A DNA stretch of 64,000 bases from assembly GCF_900114325.1 (NCBI RefSeq), contig NZ_FOSR01000014.1:1-64000 (forward strand). Direction: 5' to 3'. The notes under the pieces are model-generated. The model saw only the letters and a list, made by a program, of their open reading frames with translations. It did no database searches and was not told the DNA's origin. Below are positions 57,811 through 64,000 of this stretch, one piece after another; position 1 is the first letter of the stretch; every line of letters begins with the position of its first letter. This DNA is from Rhodanobacter glycinis (GTDB taxonomy: Bacteria > Pseudomonadota > Gammaproteobacteria > Xanthomonadales > Rhodanobacteraceae). Made by a program: the position numbers and the translations under genes.

Positions 57811-58440
57811 TCAATCCTGCTTCGCAGCCAACAATTCGGCGTCCTTGGCTGCGGCACGCTGCACGGCGGGGCGCGCGGCCACGCGGTCGATATAGGCGCG
57901 GATCGTCGGCGTCGCCGGCACCAGCCCGAACTGGGTGGTCCAGCCCAGCGCGATGCCCCACAGCACGTCGACGGCGGTGAAGCGCTCGCCGAGCAGCCAC
58001 GGGCCCTGGGCGAGCTGGCCGGACAAGGCGTTGAACACGTCGTCCCAGCTGCCGTAGGGCGATTGCCGCGACGGCGGTGGATCGCGCTTCATCGAACGGT
58101 CGATCAGCGCCGGCTCGAAGCACGAACCGTAGAACACCATCCAGCGCAGATACGGGCCGCGCAACGGATCGTCCAGCGCCGGTGCCAGCCCGGCGGCGGG
58201 AAAACGGTCGGCCAGATAGATGAACACCGCCGGCTGCTCGGCCACCAGCGCGCCGTCATGCAGGATCGCCGGCACCTTGCCCATCGGGTTGATCGCCAGG
58301 TATTCGGGCTGGCGCTGGGTACCGGCCTGCAGATCGAGCAGATGCACGTCGTAATCGACACCCAGCTCTTCAAGCAGCGCGTGGGCACCGGTCGAGCGGC
58401 TTTGCAGGGCGTGGAAGAAGGTGGGGCGTGAGCTGGTCAT
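57811..58440 (-). CDS. Glutathione S-transferase family protein
   Basis: A 209-residue cytosolic protein with the thioredoxin-like N-domain (TFFHALQSRSTGAHALLEELGVDYDVHLLD, PEYLAINPMGKVPAILHDGALVAEQPAVFIYLADRFP; cis-Pro and Glu/Gln-Ser glutathione site) and helical C-domain (GPWLLGERFTAVDVLWGIALGW with the N-capping box). ATG 58440 was preferred over 58446 because GAGG is better spaced. Detoxification of electrophiles by glutathione is expected; the substrate is unknown. Confidence 0.92.
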   Translation of the reverse strand: MTSSRPTFFHALQSRSTGAHALLEELGVDYDVHLLDLQAGTQRQPEYLAINPMGKVPAILHDGALVAEQPAVFIYLADRFPAAGLAPALDDPLRGPYLRWMVFYGSCFEPALIDRSMKRDPPPSRQSPYGSWDDVFNALSGQLAQGPWLLGERFTAVDVLWGIALGWTTQFGLVPATPTIRAYIDRVAARPAVQRAAAKDAELLAAKQD

Positions 58441-58459
58441 GGACATTCCCTCGGCAGAT

Positions 58460-58867
58460 TTACAGGTGCCGTGTCTCGGCGGGCGGATTCATCCAGTTGT
58501 CGTGGCGACCGTCGGAAAAACGCAGCGGCGCGTCGATCAGTTCGCCCGGCTCCACGTCATCCAGGCAGGCCAGGTTGATCGACATGAAATCGCCGCCAAG
58601 CTCCTCGATATGACCGCGCCCGAACGGTCGCACGCCGCAATGCCGGCAGAACAGATGGTGCATGCTGTGCGAGTTGAACTGGTAGTCGGACAGTACATCC
58701 TCGCCGCCGAGCAGACGGAAGGCATCCGGCTTCACGATCACGCCCCAATAGCGCGTCTTGGTGCAGATCGAACAATTGCAGCGGCCGGTGCCGGTGGCCA
58801 GGTCGATGTCGGCCTCGTAGCGCACGGCGCCGCAATGGCAACTGCCGTGATAGGTCTTCTTGGTCAT
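58460..58867 (-). CDS. GFA-family (glutathione-dependent formaldehyde-activating) protein
   Basis: A 135-residue protein with the GFA zinc-binding Cys set: [25 protein letters not shown] and [13 protein letters not shown]. Members are mostly uncharacterised or bind S-hydroxymethylglutathione. It lies 19 bp upstream of the GST gene and overlaps the small ORF before it, so it is part of the GST operon. Confidence 0.92.
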   Translation of the reverse strand: MTKKTYHGSCHCGAVRYEADIDLATGTGRCNCSICTKTRYWGVIVKPDAFRLLGGEDVLSDYQFNSHSMHHLFCRHCGVRPFGRGHIEELGGDFMSINLACLDDVEPGELIDAPLRFSDGRHDNWMNPPAETRHL

Positions 58868-59073
58868 GATTGGCTCCGATGACGGGAATCCAGGTGCAGC
58901 AGGTTGGCGAGCGCCACCCGCAAGCCGCGCCGCGGCGCCGGCGCGGATGACCGTGCGGGCGCGGGCACGGGTGAATCGGGCACTTTGGGCAGATGGAACT
59001 GGCCGTCGCGCAGCAGGCCGTTCATGTACAGCGGACGGTACGCCATCAGCAGGCGTTGCAGGGCAGGACGCAT
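58864..59073 (-). CDS. Small hypothetical protein coupled to the GFA gene
   Basis: A 69-residue protein with no recognised family. The N-terminus [32 protein letters not shown] is moderately conserved-looking; the rest is Pro/Ala/Arg-rich. It overlaps the GFA gene by 4 bp (ATGA), which supports real translation. Function unknown. Confidence 0.55.
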   Translation of the reverse strand: MRPALQRLLMAYRPLYMNGLLRDGQFHLPKVPDSPVPAPARSSAPAPRRGLRVALANLLHLDSRHRSQS

Positions 59074-59083
59074 GGTGGTTTCC

Positions 59084-59686
59084 TCAGGCGGCGGCTTCAA
59101 CCGCCACCCAGGGCGGCAGTGCGTGTTTGAACAGGCGGTACCAGTCCTCGCGTTCGGCGGGGCTGTACAGGTCCAGGGTGCGGATCACCTCGCGTGCGAA
59201 TTCCACGCTGCCGAGATGGCTGGCGGTGATCGTGCCGCCATCGCTTACCGCCAGCACGTTGGCGTCGTACTGGTCGGCCCCGCTGTAGTCGGGAACGCGG
59301 CTGGCGATATGGCCCGGCCAGTTGCCGGTGTGCCGGCAAGCATCCAGCAAGCCGGCGCGGGCCAGGGCCAGCACGCCGCTGTCGATGCCGGCCACCGGTG
59401 CACCGGCGGCATGCAGACGGCGCAACGCCGCCACCGCCGACTCGCCCTCGCCGCGCTGCCACAGGTGGCCGCCGGGCACGATCAGCATGGCGGCGCGCTG
59501 CAGGTCCAGCTCGGCCAGGGCCAGCTCGGGCTGCACCGCAAGACCGCCCATCGAAACCACCGGGGCCAGGGTGAAGCCGACCGTGCGCACCCGCCAGTCG
59601 CCGGGGCGGCGAACCTCGCACAGTGCCAGCGCGGCCTGCCAGTCGGCGAAACCGTCGAAAACCAGGAAATAGACCGTGTCGCGCAT
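59084..59686 (-). CDS. DJ-1/PfpI-family protein lacking the usual nucleophile Cys
   Basis: A 200-residue class I glutamine-amidotransferase-like protein. Core: [49 protein letters not shown] and the elbow [29 protein letters not shown]. In active DJ-1/PfpI proteins the elbow Cys precedes SG or GA; here it is Asp (AGIDSG). The partner Glu/His region is also altered. It may be a binding rather than catalytic protein, or use another residue. Starts [10 protein letters not shown]. Confidence 0.82.
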   Translation of the reverse strand: MRDTVYFLVFDGFADWQAALALCEVRRPGDWRVRTVGFTLAPVVSMGGLAVQPELALAELDLQRAAMLIVPGGHLWQRGEGESAVAALRRLHAAGAPVAGIDSGVLALARAGLLDACRHTGNWPGHIASRVPDYSGADQYDANVLAVSDGGTITASHLGSVEFAREVIRTLDLYSPAEREDWYRLFKHALPPWVAVEAAA

Positions 59687-59826
59687 GTCGTTCCCTCCGT
59701 GATGGAGGTACAGCATGCGCACCCCCTGCTGCCAACGTGCTGTCAGCAGGGGGCTACCGGCTGGCGCCGGAAGGCCGGAGCCGGGACAATGGGCGTTCTT
59801 TTCGCCAAGGATTCGACGGACTCGAC

Positions 59827-60849
59827 ATGAAGCCCATCTCGCTGATCCAGTTCCTGATCGAGGAACGCCGCGCCAATCACATCAACGCCGAGCTTTCGCT
59901 GCTGATCGAGGTGGTGGCGCGCGCCTGCAAGCGCATCGCCGTGGCCACCGGCAAGGGCGCACTGGGCGACGTGCTGGGCAATGCCGGCACCGACAACGTG
60001 CAGGGCGAGGCGCAGAAGAAGCTCGACGTGATCTCCAACGAGATCCTGCTGGAGGCGAACGCCTGGGGCGGCCACCTGGCGGCCTGTGCCTCGGAAGAAA
60101 TGGAAGACCCGCAGCCGATTCCGGACGGCTACCCGAAGGGCCACCACCTGCTGCTGTTCGATCCGCTGGACGGCAGCTCCAACATCGACGTGAACATCTC
60201 GGTCGGCACCATCTTCTCGGTGCTGCGCTGCCCCGACAACGCGGTCGAACCGAAGGCGGAACATTTCCTGCAGCCGGGCACCACCCAGCTTGCCGCCGGT
60301 TACGTGGTGTACGGCCCGGCCACCGTGCTGGTGCTGACCATCGGCCACGGCACCCACGAATTCACGCTGGACCGTGAAGTGGGCAGCTTCGTGCTGAGCC
60401 GCCGCAACCTGCGCATTCCGGAAGCCACCGCCGAATTCGCCATCAACATGTCCAACCAGCGCCACTGGGAAGCGCCGATGCAGCGTTACATCGGCGAACT
60501 GCTGGCCGGCAAGGACGGTCCGCGCGGCAAGGACTTCAACATGCGCTGGGTGGCCTCGATGGTCGCCGACGTGCACCGCATCCTCACCCGCGGCGGCGTG
60601 TTCTTCTACCCGATGGACGCCAAGATCGCCGCCAAGGGCGCCACCGGCAAGCTGCGCCTGATGTACGAAGCCAACCCGATGGCCTTCATCGTCGAGCAGG
60701 CCGGCGGCGTCGCCACCACCGGCCGCCAGCGCATCATGGACGTGCAGCCCACCGCACTGCACCAGCGCGTGCCGGTATTCCTCGGCTCGAAGCAGGAAAT
60801 CGAACTGGCCACGCGTTACCACATGGACGCCGACGAAGCGCAGGGCTGA
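59827..60849 (+). CDS. fbp: Fructose-1,6-bisphosphatase class I
   Basis: Gluconeogenic enzyme hydrolysing fructose-1,6-bisphosphate. At 340 residues it matches the class I length. Metal/substrate motifs: [12 protein letters not shown] (Glu ligand), [22 protein letters not shown] (DPLDGS signature), and [20 protein letters not shown] (catalytic-domain signature). Start [23 protein letters not shown]; the in-frame upstream codons are not protein-like. Monocistronic. Confidence 0.96.
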   Translation: MKPISLIQFLIEERRANHINAELSLLIEVVARACKRIAVATGKGALGDVLGNAGTDNVQGEAQKKLDVISNEILLEANAWGGHLAACASEEMEDPQPIPDGYPKGHHLLLFDPLDGSSNIDVNISVGTIFSVLRCPDNAVEPKAEHFLQPGTTQLAAGYVVYGPATVLVLTIGHGTHEFTLDREVGSFVLSRRNLRIPEATAEFAINMSNQRHWEAPMQRYIGELLAGKDGPRGKDFNMRWVASMVADVHRILTRGGVFFYPMDAKIAAKGATGKLRLMYEANPMAFIVEQAGGVATTGRQRIMDVQPTALHQRVPVFLGSKQEIELATRYHMDADEAQG

Positions 60850-60877
60850 GTCGACCCCGCGCACCGGCGCACATGTC

Positions 60878-61636
60878 TCAGCGCGCCGTCATACCGCCAT
60901 CGGCGGGGTAATTCGCGCCGGTCAGGAACTTGCCGCGGTCGGACACCAGCAGTGCGACGACCTCGGCGATGTCTTCGGTGGCACCGATCCGACCCAGCGG
61001 AATATTCCGCAGCCAGTCGTCGGCGGAGAATCCCGGCGTCGCCTTGGCAAACTCTTCGGAACCTGGCGTCGCGATGACGCCGGGCGAGACCACGTTCACC
61101 CGGATGCCGCTTGGCGCCAGTTCCATCGCCAGCGTGCGCGAGTAGTAATTGAGCGCCGCCTTGGCCGCGCCGTAGTGCGCAAAGGGGCCGAACGGCATCG
61201 TCGCTGCAGCCGAAGAAAGGTTCACGACGGCGGCAGCCTTCGACGCCCGCAGCGCCGGGAGCACGGCATTCGTCAGGCGGATCGCGGCGAACAGGTTGAG
61301 CGCCATGCTGTCGTGCCACGCCTGGTCGGGAATCGTCCACGACCCTGCCAGAAACGCGTTTGCACCGCCCGCGTTGTTCACCAGAATGTCGAGACCGCCG
61401 AGCGCGGCGAGCGCCTTCGTCGCGATCGCCTCCACGCCTTCGCCCGTGCTGGCGTCGCCGGCGACGAACGTTGCCCCCTTGGGCATGTCGTCGTTGGGTG
61501 TACGCGCCGCGATGACAACCTTGGCGCCGGCATCGAGCAGGCGTTGCGCGATGGCCGCGCCAATGCCACGCGTGCCTCCGGTGACCAGGGCACGGCGGCC
61601 GATGAGTTCCTTCGAGAAATCGAGTTTGTCGGACAT
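60878..61636 (-). CDS. SDR-family oxidoreductase
   Basis: A 252-residue short-chain dehydrogenase: TGGTRGIGAAIAQRL (NAD(P) loop), NNAGG, Ser in NLSSAAATMPFG and YGAAK (YxxxK) triad. C-terminal PADGGMTAR is typical of the FabG-like class. It is one of a co-oriented set (this SDR, F420-type reductase, second SDR) next to a divergent LysR gene. Substrate unknown. Confidence 0.92.
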   Translation of the reverse strand: MSDKLDFSKELIGRRALVTGGTRGIGAAIAQRLLDAGAKVVIAARTPNDDMPKGATFVAGDASTGEGVEAIATKALAALGGLDILVNNAGGANAFLAGSWTIPDQAWHDSMALNLFAAIRLTNAVLPALRASKAAAVVNLSSAAATMPFGPFAHYGAAKAALNYYSRTLAMELAPSGIRVNVVSPGVIATPGSEEFAKATPGFSADDWLRNIPLGRIGATEDIAEVVALLVSDRGKFLTGANYPADGGMTAR

Positions 61637-61727
61637 GAGATGTTTCCTCGCAGAGAGGTTGATGTTTCCGGAGCCGTGATTCAGGCGGCAGGGCGATCAC
61701 GATCTGGTCGTGACCGCCTTGTTTCGC

Positions 61728-62330
61728 TCACGGCGTTTTCTTGAACAGATCCTGGAAGATCAGCGGCCCCCAGCTGTTGCCCCGCGCCTGCACCAGCGCG
61801 CCACCTTCGCCGAGCTTGCCGAGCTGGACGGGCGCGAAGCCGAGTTGTTCGGCGAGTGCCGCCACCGTCTCCGCCGCGTCGGCGTCATCGCTCGACAAAA
61901 ACACCACCCGGCGACCGCCGCTGACGTGCGGATCTTCGGCAAGCACGCCGGCGGCGAGGTGATTGAAGCCCTTCACGAGCCTGGCGCCGGGGAAGGCCTT
62001 GGCCACGAAGGCCGAGGACGGCAGGCCGGCGAGCTCGTCGACGGGGTCGGCAAACGTGTTCATCGCATCGATGATCGTCTTGCCCTTCCAGTTCGGCAGC
62101 GCGTTGGCGACCTCCGGGTGCGACTCGAAACGCACGGCCAGAAAGACGACGTCCGCCTTGACCGCGTCCGCCAGTTTCCTGGGGATGACGGTGGGTCCGA
62201 TCGCGGCCGCGGCGGAGGCAAAGCTGGCCGGGTCGCGGGTGGTGGCAACGGATACGTCGATGCCGTTGCGGGCAAACGCCCTGGCCAGGGCCTGGCCGAT
62301 CTTGCCGAAACCGATAATTGCGTAGCTCAT
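61728..62330 (-). CDS. NADPH-dependent F420 reductase-like oxidoreductase
   Basis: A 200-residue Rossmann-fold protein: MSYAIIGFGKIGQALARAFARNGIDVSVATTRDP (GxGxxG), VFLAVRFESHPEVANAL, KTIIDAMNTF, PGARLVKGFNHLAAGVLAEDP. It belongs to the NADP oxidoreductase, coenzyme F420-dependent-like group common in proteobacteria without F420, probably using NADP(H). Substrate unknown. The start follows the AAACC of a weak SD; the upstream in-frame codons are dismissed. Confidence 0.9.
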   Translation of the reverse strand: MSYAIIGFGKIGQALARAFARNGIDVSVATTRDPASFASAAAAIGPTVIPRKLADAVKADVVFLAVRFESHPEVANALPNWKGKTIIDAMNTFADPVDELAGLPSSAFVAKAFPGARLVKGFNHLAAGVLAEDPHVSGGRRVVFLSSDDADAAETVAALAEQLGFAPVQLGKLGEGGALVQARGNSWGPLIFQDLFKKTP

Positions 62331-62406
62331 GGTTTTTCCTTGGGTTTGGCACCACGCCTTGGCGGCGCTCCGAAGCATCGAATGGAGCACCGCAGGACGC
62401 AGCGCG

Positions 62407-63141
62407 TCAGATTTGCGCCAGGCCGCCGTCGACGGCGAGCTCGCTGGCGGTCATGAAGCTGCTGTCCGACGAGGCGAGAAAGGCCGCCGCCGCGCCGATC
62501 TCCATCGGTTCGGCCATGCGTTGCAGCGGGTTCATCGCGGCGAAGGCCTTCATGCCTTCCTCGCCCACCGCCGCCTTGGCCAGTTCGGTCGCCGTCGGCC
62601 CGGGCGACAGCACGTTCACCCGGATGCCGGTGCCCTTCAGGTCTTCCGCCCAGCTCCGTGCGAGGTTGCGCACGGCCGCCTTGCTGGCGCTGTAGATGCT
62701 GAAGGCCGGGGCACCGGTGGTGCCGGCGCTCGATCCGGTGAGGATGATCGAGCCACCCTGGCCCATCAGCGGCAACGCCTTCTGCACCGTGAAGGTCGTC
62801 CCCTTCACATTGGTCTCGAAGGTTTCGTCCATCTGCTCGGCGGTGATCTCGCCGAGCGGAAGCAGGCTTCCCGTCCCGGCATTGGCGAAGACGATATCGA
62901 GGGTTCCGCGCTCGGCCTTCACTGCCGCGTAGAGTCGGTCCAGGTCGGCCAGGTCGGAAACCGAGCCTTTCACTGCGCGGGCGTTGGGCCCGAGCTCGGC
63001 TACCGCGGCGTCAAGCGCTTCCTGGCGACGGCCGAAGATGAAGACGAAGGCGCCCTCCTCGATGAAGCGCCTGGCGGCGGCGTGGCCGATGCCGGTTGCG
63101 CCACCGGTGATGACGGCGGTCTTTCCAAGCAGTCTGTTCAT
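62407..63141 (-). CDS. SDR-family oxidoreductase
   Basis: A 244-residue short-chain dehydrogenase: VITGGATGIGHAAARRF, NAGTGSLLPLGE, SGSSAGTTG-type Ser (TGSSAGTTGAPAFS), YSASK (YxxxK) and VDGGLAQI. Start MNRLLGKTAVITGG fits the family; the longer in-frame version is upstream leader. It is divergent from the LysR gene at 63249 and is its most likely target. Substrate unknown. Confidence 0.93.
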   Translation of the reverse strand: MNRLLGKTAVITGGATGIGHAAARRFIEEGAFVFIFGRRQEALDAAVAELGPNARAVKGSVSDLADLDRLYAAVKAERGTLDIVFANAGTGSLLPLGEITAEQMDETFETNVKGTTFTVQKALPLMGQGGSIILTGSSAGTTGAPAFSIYSASKAAVRNLARSWAEDLKGTGIRVNVLSPGPTATELAKAAVGEEGMKAFAAMNPLQRMAEPMEIGAAAAFLASSDSSFMTASELAVDGGLAQI

Positions 63142-63248
63142 GTCATGCACCTGGGTTTTCCGTTGAAGACAGAAACCAAGATGGGCTGTTGACACATCAA
63201 TACAATTGACGAAAAACTGCTAAATAAGATCTATTCTTTGGATGAATT
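63142..63248. promoter_or_regulatory. Divergent SDR/LysR intergenic region
   Basis: 107 bp, locally AT-rich (AATACAATTGACGAAAAACTGC..AAATAAGATC). TTGACG at about 63206 is a candidate -35 for the LysR gene; a good -10 is not obvious. LysR binding boxes (T-N11-A) would be expected here but are too degenerate to call. Confidence 0.4.
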
Positions 63249-64000
63249 GTGCTCGACAACGTCACCATCAACCAACTGCGTGCGTTCGTTGCGGTATGCG
63301 ACCAGGGCAGTTTCTCGGGTGCGGCGCGGAAACTCAGCCGCGCGCAATCGGCCATCAGCCACGCGATCAAGGCGCTGGAAAGCGCGTTCGATGTCGAATT
63401 GTTCGAGCGCAACACCCGCAAGGCCCAGCTCACCGCGACCGGGCGCAGCCTGTTGCCGGACGCACGGGCGGTGATTTCACGCACGGAAGAAATGAAGACC
63501 CGCGCCGGCTCGATCGCCAGAGCCGGGGCGCCCCAGCTTTCGGTGGCGGTTGATGTCTATTTCCCGCGCGCCCAGCTGATCGACGGTTTGCGGACGCTGC
63601 AAGTGGAGTTCCCCACCGCGGCGATCAACCTGCGCATCACCACCATGCAAGGCGGCGAGAGGCTGGTGTTCGAAAGAGAGTGCGCGCTGGCCGTCACGAT
63701 CGAGAACGTGCCGGCGGTGAACCCGGATGCCATCGAACGCCACTGGCTGTGCGAGGCGGAGATGGCGACGGTATGCGCACCATCCCACCCGCTCGCTTCG
63801 ACACCGAAGCCGATCCCGTCGGACGAGTTCGGTCGACATGTCCAGATCGTCGTCACCGACAACCAGCCGCACGCGGAAAAGACCCAACAGGGCGTGGCCG
63901 GCAAGCGCCAGTGGCTGGTCAACGACCTCGGCGCCAAGCGCGATCTGCTCAAGGCCGGCCTCGGCTGGGGACACATGCCGCGACACCTCGTCGGCGAGGA
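63249..64000 (+). CDS. LysR-family transcriptional regulator, 3' end outside the window
   Basis: The frame starting GTG CTC GAC AAC (VLDNVTINQLRAFVAVCDQGSFSG) is open to the right edge (about 250 residues visible). The HTH is clear: SFSGAARKLSRAQSAISHAIKALESAFDVELFERNTRKAQLTATG. The effector domain begins at APQLSVAVDVYFPRAQLIDGLRTLQVEFP. Divergent from the SDR at 62407-63141 with a 107-bp AT-rich intergenic region, so it probably regulates that SDR and its neighbours. The C-terminus is not visible. Confidence 0.88.
   Translation, partial: MLDNVTINQLRAFVAVCDQGSFSGAARKLSRAQSAISHAIKALESAFDVELFERNTRKAQLTATGRSLLPDARAVISRTEEMKTRAGSIARAGAPQLSVAVDVYFPRAQLIDGLRTLQVEFPTAAINLRITTMQGGERLVFERECALAVTIENVPAVNPDAIERHWLCEAEMATVCAPSHPLASTPKPIPSDEFGRHVQIVVTDNQPHAEKTQQGVAGKRQWLVNDLGAKRDLLKAGLGWGHMPRHLVGE

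Overview
This is high-GC (about 65-70%) DNA. Gene content and repeat families point to a gammaproteobacterium of the Xanthomonadales/Lysobacterales, most likely Rhodanobacteraceae (Rhodanobacter/Dyella type). That assignment is inferred from general gene style and from REP-like interspersed repeats, not from a database match. Genes are densely packed, and I saw no tRNA, rRNA, CRISPR array, prophage or transposase.

Region by region. (1) 1-2.5 kb: the 3' part of a large autotransporter with 270-bp tandem repeats. (2) 2.8-5.2 kb: glnA with a sigma-54 promoter and a mirrored pair of NtrC-like sites, then a TorF-type outer-membrane protein. (3) 5.9-6.7 kb: uppP. (4) 6.7-22.8 kb: a co-oriented alcohol-oxidation block. 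In transcription order it holds an aldehyde dehydrogenase, a porin, a PQQ alcohol dehydrogenase with the lanthanide-type WDYD motif, a fused binding-protein/cytochrome c, a DUF779 protein, acetyl-CoA synthetase, a TonB receptor with an acidic DxDxDG loop, a close PqqU (PQQ receptor) homologue and a decayed second DUF779 copy. A divergent AcoR-type sigma-54 activator lies at its head, with a sigma-54 promoter and a perfect palindrome in the shared intergenic region. The block reads as a complete alcohol to aldehyde to acetate to acetyl-CoA route, with cofactor uptake attached.

(5) 22.8-30.7 kb: a LysR regulator divergent from an RND efflux operon (adaptor, pump, outer-membrane channel, SDR) headed by a palindromic operator set inside the promoter. 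(6) 30.9-34.3 kb: a membrane/stress cluster (PerM-like, YqjE-like, DUF883, DUF1328) and a PEBP-family protein. (7) 34.35-35.0 kb: a 475-bp MITE-like palindromic element. (8) 35.0-37.7 kb: a PQQ/sorbosone-type dehydrogenase and a Ycf46-like AAA ATPase. (9) 37.8-39.3 kb: an AT-richer island that I interpret as integron gene cassettes without an integrase (a CALIN). Two cassettes each carry a small zinc-ribbon membrane protein and a diagnostic attC arm complementary to the cassette's own start. (10) 39.5-48.0 kb: small genes, a GH92 mannosidase, an alpha/beta hydrolase and acyltransferase pair, and a divergent Lrp/phhA pair.

(11) 48.3-51.1 kb: an ECF sigma factor translationally coupled to a Ser/Thr kinase with a TPR-like C-terminal half. 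(12) 51.2-52.6 kb: a secreted AvrRpt2-like cysteine protease and a secreted partner. (13) 52.8-54.0 kb: a RES-Xre toxin-antitoxin pair split by a palindromic repeat. (14) 54.3-64.0 kb: a secreted LamG-like protein, DUF885 peptidase, WYL regulator, GST, GFA protein, DJ-1-like protein, fbp, two SDRs, an F420-type NADP oxidoreductase and a truncated LysR gene at the right edge.

Main candidates for novelty: the integrase-less cassette array, the PQQ/lanthanide alcohol-oxidation island with its fused binding-protein/cytochrome, and the 475-bp palindromic element.
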